Positions 21,178-30,358 of a DNA stretch of 52,565 bases are shown here, one piece after another. The number at the start of each line of letters is the position of its first letter. Within the stretch, counting starts at the first letter, position 1. Made by a program: the position numbers and the translations under genes. This DNA is from Bacillota bacterium (GTDB lineage Bacteria > Bacillota > Sulfobacillia > JAUYEG01), in the NCBI GenBank assembly GCA_030691505.1, contig JAUYEG010000025.1:1-52565 (forward strand), given 5' to 3'. The notes under the pieces were generated by a model that was not told the DNA's origin, searched no databases, and saw only the letters and a program-made list of their open reading frames with translations.

Positions 21178-22284
21178 CTAGTCAAGGCGGATTGGCAGGA
21201 CGATATGATAGGCGTCTTCCTTGCCCACAGGCCGCAATCTCGCCGGACTTCCCGGACCCGATATTTCCAGCATGAACTGGTCGCTGTCTGTTGTGCGCAG
21301 CGCCTCCATAAGGTACCGGGCGGAGAAGGCTACTTCGAGCGGTTCGCCTGTTGTCTGCGCCTGGACTTCCTCTTGGGCGCTGCCTATCTCGGGGGTCTCC
21401 GAGCTGATGCGGATATGCCCTTCTTCGAGCTTAAGCATCACCATCTGAACACCCTCGCGGGCGATCTGACTCGCCCGGTCGCAGGCTGCGAGAAAATCCT
21501 CGGTGCCCGCCTGGAGAGTCGCCCGGTAGTCCCGGGGAATTACCGCACGGCAGTTGGGGTATGTCCCATCAATCACCCGAGTCGTAAACTCGACCCCGCC
21601 GGCCCGGAAATAGACCTGATTTCCACCGATCAGGGCCTCGATCCGTTCGTCACCGTCCGGCAGCAACCGCTGCAGCTCGCCCAGTGCACGGCCCGGCAGT
21701 ATCACGCTCATCGAATCCTGTCCTCCGAAATCGCCGTCTGCATGGGCGTAGGCAATCCGATAGCCATCCGTAGCGAAAACCGCGACGCGCTGCGGACTGA
21801 TCTCCAGCAGCGCTCCAGTCAGCACAGGTCGGATATCGTCCCGCGAAACCGCGAAGTTGGTCCGGCGGATCAGGTCCCGCAGTGCACGGCCGGAGATCTC
21901 CAGCTTGCGCGCTCCGTCGGGAGCCGGCAACTGGGGAAACTCACGAGCGGCGAACCCATAGATCACAAATTGCGATCGCTGCCAAAGGAGAAGCGCGCGG
22001 GCCGTACCCTCGTCAACCTCACAACTGACCTCACCCGACGGGATTTTGCGCAGGATGTCAGACACGTAGCGAGCCGGGAGCACGATCGAACCCGGCATCT
22101 CGACCCGCGCAGGCGCACTGCAGCGAATGCTGATTTCGTGGTCCGTTGCCACCAGTGCAAGTTGCTCATCCTGCGCCGTCAGCAGTATGCCTGCCAACAC
22201 GGGAAGCGTGGATTTGGTCGTAACGGCGCGCTGGACCGTTTGAACGGCCTGTACCAGGTCAACTTGAGCGGCGGCAAATCTCAT
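21178..22284 (-). CDS. dnaN: DNA polymerase III sliding clamp (beta subunit)
   Basis: The 368-residue protein has the three-fold repeated clamp fold: starts MRFAAAQVDLVQAVQTVQRAV, contains TLPVLAGILL, the SGRALRDLIRRTNFAVSRDDIRPVLTG segment (key parts) and ends in PARLRPVGKEDAYHIVLPIRLD, close to the canonical C-terminus that forms the partner-binding cleft. I chose the ATG at 22284, with AGGAGG eight bases upstream; a GTG directly before it is an alternative. The 270-base spacer to dnaA contains DnaA boxes. Confidence 0.97.
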   Translation of the reverse strand: MRFAAAQVDLVQAVQTVQRAVTTKSTLPVLAGILLTAQDEQLALVATDHEISIRCSAPARVEMPGSIVLPARYVSDILRKIPSGEVSCEVDEGTARALLLWQRSQFVIYGFAAREFPQLPAPDGARKLEISGRALRDLIRRTNFAVSRDDIRPVLTGALLEISPQRVAVFATDGYRIAYAHADGDFGGQDSMSVILPGRALGELQRLLPDGDERIEALIGGNQVYFRAGGVEFTTRVIDGTYPNCRAVIPRDYRATLQAGTEDFLAACDRASQIAREGVQMVMLKLEEGHIRISSETPEIGSAQEEVQAQTTGEPLEVAFSARYLMEALRTTDSDQFMLEISGPGSPARLRPVGKEDAYHIVLPIRLD

Positions 22285-22370
22285 CACGGGTTCCTCCTCG
22301 CCATTCCTCGGGTATACGTGTTACTTCTAGACTCTGTCTTAGTAAACCCTCCAGCAGAAGTAGTAGGGCC

Positions 22371-22525
22371 TGTGGGTTTGTGGACAGGTTGGCATCCGCG
22401 CGGTTAGACAGCGTTCGACACAGTGGACGCCCTGTGGGTGGTTTCGTCCATCCACTGTAGGGGCCGGTGGACAAGCCGTGAAGCTCGTGCTTCTGTTCAC
22501 CGCCGGCCAACAGGTAGTCCACAGT
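22371..22525. other. DnaA-box cluster between dnaA and dnaN (part of a bipartite oriC)
   Basis: The 273-base dnaA-dnaN spacer holds no gene. It has TGTGGACAG (22379-22387), GGTGGACAA (about 22466-22474) and TAGTCCACA (about 22515-22523), each one base off the GC-type DnaA box TTGTCCACA or its complement, plus TGTGGGT copies. An upstream and a downstream box cluster around dnaA is known in B. subtilis. Confidence 0.6.
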
Positions 22526-22557
22526 CGGCGCGCATTCCGGGGGATATGTCGCCATAT

Positions 22558-23946
<1,389 letters not shown>

Positions 23947-23970
23947 AATGGTTCGATCCCCCCGCGATAA

Positions 23971-24535
23971 AGGTCCACAATCCACATCTTATCCACAGGG
24001 CCGCCGCAGGCCCAGCTCCGATAGCAGGCATGTCCAGCGGTCCGGTTCGGGGATGCACCCCGAATCGCTAGTGGCCGGCGGGGCCCCCGTCAGACGCAAC
24101 GACACGGCTGCTATCGCTACTAGCTGGCCTGCTGACGAACGCACACGACTCGGCGGTAGTTGGCTTGATGGCGCAGGTGCTGGTACAGACCTGCTCTCGC
24201 CGGCTTCGGGATAACGTACCGCCGGCGGTGAGCGGCAGGTGTCAACAGTTACACACAGGTTGTCCCCAGGCAAGGAAGGCGCCGTGCTTGGTGCGATGGC
24301 CTTCTTCATTCCGGCCCGCGGCGGGCGGGGCGGCGGCAGCCCAATGATAGCAGAGGGTCCGTCCTGTGGACAACCGAACATCCGCGCCAGTTGTTGCCGC
24401 GCCCAAGCCTCCCGGGGCGGGTATTGGCGGTGGGAAATCGTTGGCAAGCCACGGTTTCGGTTTTCTTGACAGCCGTTTTTTGGCCAAGATATAATTCCCT
24501 AGGCTTGCGGCCCGCGAAGGGCCGCTTGTGGATTT
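23971..24535. other. oriC: Replication origin region (oriC) between dnaA and rpmH
   Basis: This 600-base gene-free spacer carries a perfect DnaA box TTATCCACA (23989-23997), two close variants beside it (AGGTCCACA at 23971 and CAATCCACA at 23978), TTGTCCCCA (24260-24268), a perfect GC-type box TGTGGACAA (24365-24373) and TGTGGATTT (24527-24535). Placement between dnaA and rpmH with divergent gene polarity on either side matches Firmicutes origins. I see no long AT-rich unwinding stretch; the T-rich part near 24459-24495 is also the rpmH promoter. Confidence 0.8.
24466..24495 (+). promoter_or_regulatory. Consensus promoter of rpmH-rnpA
   Basis: Perfect TTGACA (24466-24471) and perfect TATAAT (24490-24495) are separated by 18 bases, about 57 bases before the rpmH start. 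Confidence 0.88.
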
Positions 24536-24552
24536 GGTTGGGAGTGACTTGA

Positions 24553-24687
24553 TTGAAGAGAACATATCAGCCCAAGGCGCGACGGCGTAAGCGCGTGCAT
24601 GGGTTCATACGCCGGATGCGTACGCCTGGCGGGCGTATCGTGCTCAAGCGCCGCCGGGCCAAGGGCCGCCGCAAGCTTTCGGTCTAG
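24553..24687 (+). CDS. rpmH: 50S ribosomal protein L34
   Basis: The 44-residue product [20 protein letters not shown]... ending GRRKLSV is an unmistakable L34, with the KRTYQP start and a very basic core. It starts with TTG at 24553, with GGGAG upstream in GGGAGTGACTTGA. It is the first gene rightwards from the origin and is followed by rnpA after 31 bases. Confidence 0.97.
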   Translation: MKRTYQPKARRRKRVHGFIRRMRTPGGRIVLKRRRAKGRRKLSV

Positions 24688-24718
24688 CGGCGGTTATTGC
24701 GGCCCTTGGCGCCACGCC

Positions 24719-25063
24719 GTGGATCAAACGAGGCTGCGGGCCAACCAGGAGTACCGGGACGTCCTCAAGCGCGGTCGGTCGGTTGCAAACGACCTGGCCG
24801 TGCTGTATGTGTTGGAGAGAGAGGGCTCACGCCGGCTCGGAGTCAGCGTGCCACGGCGTTTCGGCACTGCGGTGGCGCGCAACCGGGTACGGCGGCTGTT
24901 CTGGGAGGCCTACCGGTTCTGCGGGCCGCATCTGCTCGACAGGTTCGACTTGGTGATCATCCCGCGCCGGGGCGCCCGGGGCAAGCGATACCGGGAGGTT
25001 CTATGCGCTCTGGAGGAGTTGTGCGCACGGTCGGGCATCTGGCGCAAGGCGGCGCTGTCTTAG
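24719..25063 (+). CDS. rnpA: Ribonuclease P protein component
   Basis: The 114-residue basic protein helps the RNase P RNA cleave 5' leaders of pre-tRNA. It shows the family pattern: TRLRANQEYRDVLKRGRS near the N-terminus, GVSVPRRFGTAVARNRVRRLFWEAYR (RNR motif; key part ARNRVRR) and LVIIPRRGA. I chose the GTG at 24719 from family length. The frame is open back to an ATG at 24599 inside rpmH, which would add 40 residues with no recognisable conservation. It overlaps yidD by 43 bases. Confidence 0.93.
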   Translation: MDQTRLRANQEYRDVLKRGRSVANDLAVLYVLEREGSRRLGVSVPRRFGTAVARNRVRRLFWEAYRFCGPHLLDRFDLVIIPRRGARGKRYREVLCALEELCARSGIWRKAALS

Positions 25064-25311
25064 GCAGCGCCGCGCGGCGGCTGGCTCTGGGCCTGATCCG
25101 GCTGTACCAAGTCGGGGTCAGCCCACTATTTGGCAGGCATTGCCGTTTCTATCCGACCTGCTCTGAATACGCGCGGCAGGCAGTCGAGCGATACGGGCTG
25201 CGCCGCGGAGGCATCATGGCCGTACGCCGCATTCTACGCTGCCACCCGTTCAATCCCGGGGGCTACGATCCGGTGCCCCAGTACGGGGCGCTGGGAATGG
25301 GCTCTCACTAG
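25021..25311 (+). CDS. yidD: Membrane protein insertion efficiency factor YidD
   Basis: A 96-residue protein with the YidD pattern LIRLYQVGVSPLFGRHCRFYPTCSEYA (key part CRFYPTCSEYA) and GIMAVRRILRCHPFNPGGYDPVP. It associates with the inner membrane and aids YidC-dependent insertion. The GTG start at 25021 has GGAGG four bases upstream and lies inside the rnpA end, so the two are coupled. yidC follows after 23 bases. Confidence 0.94.
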   Translation: MRTVGHLAQGGAVLGSAARRLALGLIRLYQVGVSPLFGRHCRFYPTCSEYARQAVERYGLRRGGIMAVRRILRCHPFNPGGYDPVPQYGALGMGSH

Positions 25312-25334
25312 GTGGCAAGGAAGGGGCAGTAAGC

Positions 25335-25964
25335 GTGGCCTGGTTGAGCGACTTTATGCGGCAACTTCTGGACACTCTGTTCCGTTTCACGGGCAGCTAT
25401 GGTCTGGCGATCATCCTCATCACCCTGGTGCTCCGTATCGTGTTGCTTCCTCTCACGGCCGCCGGCATGCGCTCCAGCTTCAAGATGCAGGCCATAGACG
25501 CTGAGCGCAAGGAACTGGCCAAGAAGTACAAGAAGGATCAAGAACAGCTCAACCGTGCGACTATGGAGCTCTGGAAACGGCACAAGGTCAATCCCTTTGC
25601 CGGCTGCCTGACCATGCTGGTGCAGCTGCCGATCATCTTCGGGTTTATCGGGGCGTTGCGGGGTTACGAATTTGCCGGCAACCCGGCTTTCCTGTGGGTG
25701 CCCCACCTGGGTGAGGTTGACCCCTACTACATCCTGCCGATCCTGGCGGCCATCGGCACCTTTGTTCAGAGCAAGCTGACCACCCCGGCCACCGACGCGT
25801 CAATGCAGACGATGACGTACCTTTTTCCGGTACTGGTACTCGCGTTTGGATTCAGAATGCCGGCCGCGTTTACGCTTTACTGGGTGGCGTCAAGCCTGTT
25901 CAGCGTGGTCGAGCGCTTTCTGATCATCCGCCCGGCCCCCAAAGAGGCCGTCGACAAGGCATGA
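25335..25964 (+). CDS. yidC: Membrane protein insertase YidC (SpoIIIJ type)
   Basis: A 209-residue Oxa1/YidC insertase lacking the large periplasmic domain of the Gram-negative type. It has about five hydrophobic segments, the positively charged cytoplasmic hairpin (AERKELAKKYKKDQEQ), NPFAGCLTMLVQLPIIFGF and the terminal FRMPAAFTLYWVASSLFSV. The conserved groove arginine lies in the first helix (LVLRIVLLPLT). No obvious lipobox is present at the GTG start. In Firmicutes such proteins are linked to sporulation as SpoIIIJ. jag overlaps its stop codon. Confidence 0.95.
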   Translation: MAWLSDFMRQLLDTLFRFTGSYGLAIILITLVLRIVLLPLTAAGMRSSFKMQAIDAERKELAKKYKKDQEQLNRATMELWKRHKVNPFAGCLTMLVQLPIIFGFIGALRGYEFAGNPAFLWVPHLGEVDPYYILPILAAIGTFVQSKLTTPATDASMQTMTYLFPVLVLAFGFRMPAAFTLYWVASSLFSVVERFLIIRPAPKEAVDKA

Positions 25965-26632
25965 AAGGCATAGAGGTCCGCGGCCGCACTGCGGACGAGG
26001 CCGTGGCCGAAGGGCTCGTGCAACTGGGCCTCCGCGCGGAGCAGGTTGATGTTGCCGTGCTGGAACCCGGCCACCGCGGATTTCTGGGGCTGGGGGGCAG
26101 AGAGGCGGTAGTTAGGCTCACCCCTCGGCTATCAGCCGCGGATCTTGCACGGCGTTTTCTGACCGAGGTAGTGCAGGCCGTAGGCGTGGACGCGTCGGTG
26201 TCAGTGACCGAGGACCAGGGCAACTTGACCGCGACCCTTCAGGGCGACGATCTTGGTACGCTCATCGGCCGCCAGGGGCACACCCTGGATGCGCTTCAAT
26301 ACCTGCTGCACGTGGTCATCAGCCGTCATAGTGGACCGCGTCAGGTCAGTCTGGACATCGGCGGGTATCGCGCGCGTCGCGAGGAATCGATCCGCCGGAT
26401 GGCCAGGAGAGCTTGCGACGAGGCGCGGCGCAGCGGGCGCAGCACAGCGCTGGAGCCGATGTCTCCCAGCGAACGGCGCGTGGTTCACCTGGAGCTCCAG
26501 GACCAGAAAGACGTCCAGACGGAAAGCGAGGGGGAGGAGCCCTACCGCCGGGTTGTGGTCAAGCCAACGCAGCCTGCCCCTGCGAGGCCGTGGCAGCAGG
26601 GACGGGGGGGGGCCGTCAGGCCTCGGGGCTAA
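25961..26632 (+). CDS. jag: Jag/KhpB RNA-binding protein (SpoIIIJ-associated)
   Basis: A 223-residue RNA-binding protein with the Jag-N domain (MKGIEVRGRTADEAV, then GFLGLGGREAVV), a KH domain with LIGRQGHTLDALQYLL, and an R3H domain with LEPMSPSERRVVHLEL. It overlaps yidC in ATGA. A Pro/Gln/Gly-rich basic tail follows the R3H domain. In streptococci the homologue KhpB works with KhpA on small RNAs and cell-wall regulation. Confidence 0.95.
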   Translation: MKGIEVRGRTADEAVAEGLVQLGLRAEQVDVAVLEPGHRGFLGLGGREAVVRLTPRLSAADLARRFLTEVVQAVGVDASVSVTEDQGNLTATLQGDDLGTLIGRQGHTLDALQYLLHVVISRHSGPRQVSLDIGGYRARREESIRRMARRACDEARRSGRSTALEPMSPSERRVVHLELQDQKDVQTESEGEEPYRRVVVKPTQPAPARPWQQGRGGAVRPRG

Positions 26633-26743
26633 CGGAAGGCAGCTCAGAAATACGCACGGGGCACGGCGCGGGGGTGTCCTGGGCGTTTTTGTTTTGCGGG
26701 CATGGAATGCCGGTGCCGGCCCGAGCGCGAGGAGGGCAAGGAT

Positions 26744-27526
26744 GTGTCTGGCGGAGCGTTCGCTGAGACGTTTCGGAGCGAACTGACGAAAGGTCTTTGG
26801 CAGCTTGGGCTCGGGGCGGTCGCCCCGCGGATCGACCTGCTTTCTGAATACGCGAACATGGTCCTCGAATGGAATGACCGGGCTGGCCTGACGACCATTG
26901 TGGACCCGGCTCAGATGGCGGCCAAGCATTTCCTCGATTCGCTGCTCTGTCTGCGGTCGCCCGCGTGGGCTAGCTCAAGGCTGGTCGTTGACGTCGGGAG
27001 CGGGGCCGGGTTCCCCGGGCTGGTCCTCGCTCTGGCCGAGCCCGAACGCAGGTACACCCTGGTCGAGGCCAATGCGAAAAGGTGCGCTTTCCTGCGACTC
27101 GCCGCCGGGGCGCTATGCGCGAACGTCGAGGTCGTGCAAGACAGGGCCGAGGAGTACGCTCGCCTGCGGGGTGGGGCCGGCAGGGAGCGTTTCGATGCCG
27201 GACTGGCCCGGGCCGTTGCTCCGCTGGGTGTCTCGTGCGAGCTTGTTCTCCCTCTGATCAGGGTTGGCGGCAGTTTTGTGGCTCAGGTCGGCCCGTCTCA
27301 AGGAAGGGCGCTGGAGAGTTACGCGAGCGCTGCGGCATTGCCGGATGCGGCGCGGCCTGCTTGGTCCGTTCTCGGCGCCGCGCTGGACGATCTGCGGCGG
27401 CTGGAGCTGCCTGGAGCGGCCGGCGAGCGGTGGCTGGCGAGGTTTTTGAAGCATCATCCGGCACCCGGACGGTATCCCCGGCGGCCCGCGGCGGCACAAC
27501 GGAACCCCCTTTGGGTTCCGGGCTGA
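26744..27526 (+). CDS. rsmG: 16S rRNA (guanine-527-N7) methyltransferase RsmG
   Basis: The 260-residue protein shows YANMVLEWNDRAGLTTI, KHFLDSLLCL and the SAM motif VVDVGSGAGFPGLVLAL, followed by LVEANAKRCAFLR and ARAVAPL, all typical of RsmG/GidB. It methylates G527 of 16S rRNA; loss causes low-level streptomycin resistance in other bacteria. I chose the GTG at 26744 with GGAGG eight bases upstream; an ATG at 26702 would add 14 residues. mnmE and mnmG, often between jag and rsmG, are absent here. Confidence 0.95.
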   Translation: MSGGAFAETFRSELTKGLWQLGLGAVAPRIDLLSEYANMVLEWNDRAGLTTIVDPAQMAAKHFLDSLLCLRSPAWASSRLVVDVGSGAGFPGLVLALAEPERRYTLVEANAKRCAFLRLAAGALCANVEVVQDRAEEYARLRGGAGRERFDAGLARAVAPLGVSCELVLPLIRVGGSFVAQVGPSQGRALESYASAAALPDAARPAWSVLGAALDDLRRLELPGAAGERWLARFLKHHPAPGRYPRRPAAAQRNPLWVPG

Positions 27527-27572
27527 AGGATGGCTTCTCCCCGCGACGAAAGATGCCGGGGGAGGGGTGCTC

Positions 27573-28577
27573 GTGACGCGCGATTGGCGGTCTCGTATCC
27601 GGGGGGCCCTGAGCCGCCGCGCCGGCGAGGGCCCGGCCGACGGCCCGGAAGCCACGGAGAGGATTCATCCTGCGCTCGGTCACGATCCGGCGATAGTCCA
27701 GTTGCCGGTTTCCGAGATCGTGGATAGCCCACGCCAGCCCCGCATTGCGGCCGACCCCGCCGGGCTACGCGATCTTGCGAATTCCATCGCCCAACACGGT
27801 GTGTTGCAGCCCCTTCTCGTCCGCAGGGTAGGGACTGCCTTCGAGCTGGTAGCCGGCAGACGCAGGCTCCAAGCGGCTGGCATGGCCGGGCTGGATCGGG
27901 TACCGGCCGTAGTCGTTGAGGCGTCGGATGAGGATAGCGGGCTGCTGGCCCTGGTGGAGAACCTCCAGCGAGAGGACCTCGGCTTCCTGGAAGAGGCAGT
28001 GGCCTACGAGCGCCTGCTCCGGGAGTTCGGGATGACCCAGGAACAACTTGCGCGGCGGCTGGGAAAGAGCCAATCATCGGTCGCCAACAAGGTCCGGCTT
28101 CTGCGCCTGCCCGAGGAGGTCAGGGCAAGGCTATGTCCGCCGGCCGTCACCGAAAGGCACGCGCGAGCCCTGCTCGGGTTGCGCGCAGCCAAGAATCAGC
28201 TGCGGGTGGTTGACGCGGTTGTCGAACGGGGGCTCACGGTCCGGCAGGCTGAGCTGATGGTCGAGCGGCTGCGCGCCGAGGAGCAGGCTTCCGCGGCGAT
28301 GGAGAGGCCTGCGGCTGGACGGGGCTGGCGCGGCGTTTTCCGTGATGTTCGCATCCTGTCCAATACTTTCAGGGCCGCCGTAGTGCGGTTGCGTGAAGCC
28401 GGGCTTGAGGCCGACCTGGATGAAGTTGAGCGCGAAGAAGGTCTGGAAATCAAAGTCCTTGTGCGACTGCCCAAGGGGTGGCGGGAGGGGCTCCGGAAGG
28501 ACACGGAGCTGGAGGCTCACCGGGGCCGGTCAAGTTCAGGGCGCGGGGAAGCGGATGTCCCCGTTAGCGGGCCCTAG
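27573..28577 (+). CDS. noc: Nucleoid occlusion protein Noc (ParB family)
   Basis: A 334-residue ParB-like CTPase clamp. It has the ParB/Srx domain (SPRQPRI...LANSIAQHGVLQPLLVRR...ELVAGRRRLQAA, then LVENLQREDLGFLEEA) and a helix-turn-helix with LGKSQSSVANKVRLLRLP and TERHARALLGL. The residues Q, K and R at the specificity positions match those reported for Noc rather than ParB. Noc binds NBS sites and the membrane to block division over DNA. The N-terminus carries a basic stretch (TRDWRSRIRGALSRR) that could be an amphipathic membrane-targeting helix. Start GTG 27573 has GGGGGAGGGG upstream; a GTG six bases earlier is possible. Confidence 0.92.
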   Translation: MTRDWRSRIRGALSRRAGEGPADGPEATERIHPALGHDPAIVQLPVSEIVDSPRQPRIAADPAGLRDLANSIAQHGVLQPLLVRRVGTAFELVAGRRRLQAAGMAGLDRVPAVVVEASDEDSGLLALVENLQREDLGFLEEAVAYERLLREFGMTQEQLARRLGKSQSSVANKVRLLRLPEEVRARLCPPAVTERHARALLGLRAAKNQLRVVDAVVERGLTVRQAELMVERLRAEEQASAAMERPAAGRGWRGVFRDVRILSNTFRAAVVRLREAGLEADLDEVEREEGLEIKVLVRLPKGWREGLRKDTELEAHRGRSSSGRGEADVPVSGP

Positions 28578-28590
28578 GGGTGACACTTGT

Positions 28591-29409
28591 TTGGGCAAGA
28601 CCATAGCCATAGCGAACCAAAAAGGCGGGGTGGGGAAGACAACGACCACCGTCAATTTGGGCGCATGCTTGGCCTCGTTGGGGAAGCGGGTCCTTTGCGT
28701 GGACGCCGATCCGCAGGGGCACACGTCTGTTGGGTTTGGCATCGAAAAAGAGCGAGTCGAGCGCTCGGTCTACGATTTGGTGATGGGCAAGGCGACTGCC
28801 CGGGACACGGTATTGCCGACAGCTGTTGAGAAGCTGTTCGTGCTTCCCGCCAACATCCAACTGGCTGCGGCCGAGATAGAGCTGCTCTCCGAGCTTGCGC
28901 GCGAGGGCAGGCTGCGCGACGCTCTGGCGCCCCTGAAGGAGCAGTTTGACTTCATTCTCATCGATTGCCCACCGTCGCTGGGGCAGTTAACAGTCAACGC
29001 CTTGGTCGCAGCGGATTCCGTGATTGTGCCTGTCCAGGGTGAGTACTACTCCCTGGAGGGGTTGGCCTTGCTCCTCAACACAATCAGGGCTGTCCGGGAG
29101 AGGATTAACCGGTCGCTCAAGCTTGAGGGCGTACTCCTGACCATGTTCGACGGCCGCACCAACCTCGGCAATCAGGTGGCGGCGGAGGTGCGTCGGCATT
29201 TCGGGGATCGCGTTTATCGGGTGACCGTGCCGAGGAGCGTCAGACTCAGTGAGGCTCCTTCCCACGGCAAGCCCATCATCAGCTACGATCCAAGATCGCG
29301 GGGCGCCGAGGCTTACCTTGATCTTGCAAAGGAGGTGATCGAGGATGCAGAGGCGGGGTCTGGGCAGGGGGCTGGAGGCGATTCTCGGCGCAGCCGTCGC
29401 AGGGCCTGA
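28591..29409 (+). CDS. parA: Chromosome partitioning ATPase ParA (Soj)
   Basis: A 272-residue ParA/MinD-type ATPase that moves or positions ParB-parS complexes and, in Bacillus, acts on DnaA. Deviant Walker A is KGGVGKTTTTVNLGA near residue 11, then DADPQGHTSVGFG, Walker B FDFILIDCPPSLG and the C-terminal VPRSVRLSEAPSHGKPI. The TTG start at 28591 has AGGGGTG upstream. The last 20 or so residues (GSGQGAGGDSRRSRRRA) extend beyond the usual family end and overlap parB by 65 bases. Confidence 0.96.
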   Translation: MGKTIAIANQKGGVGKTTTTVNLGACLASLGKRVLCVDADPQGHTSVGFGIEKERVERSVYDLVMGKATARDTVLPTAVEKLFVLPANIQLAAAEIELLSELAREGRLRDALAPLKEQFDFILIDCPPSLGQLTVNALVAADSVIVPVQGEYYSLEGLALLLNTIRAVRERINRSLKLEGVLLTMFDGRTNLGNQVAAEVRRHFGDRVYRVTVPRSVRLSEAPSHGKPIISYDPRSRGAEAYLDLAKEVIEDAEAGSGQGAGGDSRRSRRRA

Positions 29410-30238
29410 CGAGCTCCGGAATATTCCCGTCGGGGACGTTGATCCCAACCCTCACCAACCGCGTTCCGGCTTCGACGAGCAACGGCTCCAGGAGCTCGCG
29501 GCCTCGATACGTGAGCACGGGGTTGTTCAGCCGGTCCTGGTGCGTCCGATCGGCGACCGTTTTGAGCTTGTAGCTGGGGAAAGGCGTTGGAGGGCGGCCC
29601 AGGTAGCCGGGCTGGAGACGGTCCCGGCCATGGTCAGAGCCCTGAACGACCGGCAGTCGCTCGAACTCGCGCTGGTAGAGAACTTGCAGCGCGAGGACCT
29701 CAATGCGTTGGAGCAAGCCCGGGCGTTCCGTGAACTCATGCTGCTGCTTGGCGCGACGCAAGAGCAGGTCGCCGAACGCCTTGGCCTCAGCAGGCCCGCG
29801 GTGGCAAACGCCTTGAGGCTTTTGAGTCTTTGTGATGAAGTGCAGGGCATGGTCGCCTCCGGCGAGTTGACCGCGGGACATGCCCGTGCGCTGGTCGGAC
29901 TGGATGAGCTGCGGCAGCGTGCGCTGGCCGCGGAGATCGTCGGCATGGCACTTACCGTGCGCGAGACAGAGGATCGAGTGCGCGGGCAGCGCGAGCGCGG
30001 TGCACCCGACGCTGTCAGGACTTCGCGGCGCGTTGTCGCGGCCGGCATGGACCCCGACGTTGCTGACGTGGAACAGCGGTTGCGTGATGTCCTCGGTACG
30101 GAGGTGCGGCTGCGGCGCAGGGGGCGTGGCGGCAGCCTCCAGATACGGTTCTTCAGCGATGATGATCTTGAGCGGCTGCTCGACCTCCTGCTCAGAGCCG
30201 AACGTGGCGGTGGGCGCGTGTCCGTCGCGGGTCACTAG
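29345..30238 (+). CDS. parB: Chromosome partitioning protein ParB (Spo0J)
   Basis: A 297-residue CTP-dependent DNA clamp that loads at parS and recruits SMC. It has the GLGRGLEAIL start, the ParB/Srx domain with NPHQPR, LVAGERRWRAAQVAG and LVENLQREDLNALEQA, and a helix-turn-helix LGLSRPAVANALRLLSL with TAGHARAL. The R, A and G residues at the specificity positions fit parS-binding ParB, in contrast to Noc upstream. The start ATG has AAGGAGGTGAT upstream. Its site parS lies 15 bases past the stop codon. Confidence 0.97.
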   Translation: MQRRGLGRGLEAILGAAVAGPDELRNIPVGDVDPNPHQPRSGFDEQRLQELAASIREHGVVQPVLVRPIGDRFELVAGERRWRAAQVAGLETVPAMVRALNDRQSLELALVENLQREDLNALEQARAFRELMLLLGATQEQVAERLGLSRPAVANALRLLSLCDEVQGMVASGELTAGHARALVGLDELRQRALAAEIVGMALTVRETEDRVRGQRERGAPDAVRTSRRVVAAGMDPDVADVEQRLRDVLGTEVRLRRRGRGGSLQIRFFSDDDLERLLDLLLRAERGGGRVSVAGH

Positions 30239-30252
30239 AAGCATACGGTGCC

Positions 30253-30268
30253 TGTTTCACGTGAAACA
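30253..30268. promoter_or_regulatory. parS centromere site
   Basis: TGTTTCACGTGAAACA is a perfect 16-base palindrome identical to the bacterial parS consensus. It lies 15 bases after the parB stop, about 6 kb from the DnaA-box cluster. ParB would load here and spread; its last two bases are also the first bases of the terminator stem that follows. Confidence 0.97.
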
Positions 30269-30300
30269 CCGCCGGGTTACCCGCCCGGCGGTGTTGTTTA
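30267..30300 (+). terminator. Intrinsic terminator after parB
   Basis: A perfect 10-bp stem CACCGCCGGG/CCCGGCGGTG with a 7-base loop is followed by TTGTTTA. It separates parB (plus) from larC (minus), so it ends the rpmH-to-parB transcript. Confidence 0.78.
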
Positions 30301-30358
30301 TCCGAGCTGGTAAGGGGCTCCCCGGCTGGGGGGTAACAGGTCCGGACTTGAGGGGGAG

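Noticed and set aside
27499-27516. GGAACCC/GGGTTCC hairpin near the rsmG end as a terminator
   Set aside because: It lies inside the coding region, has no T-run, and noc follows closely in the same direction.
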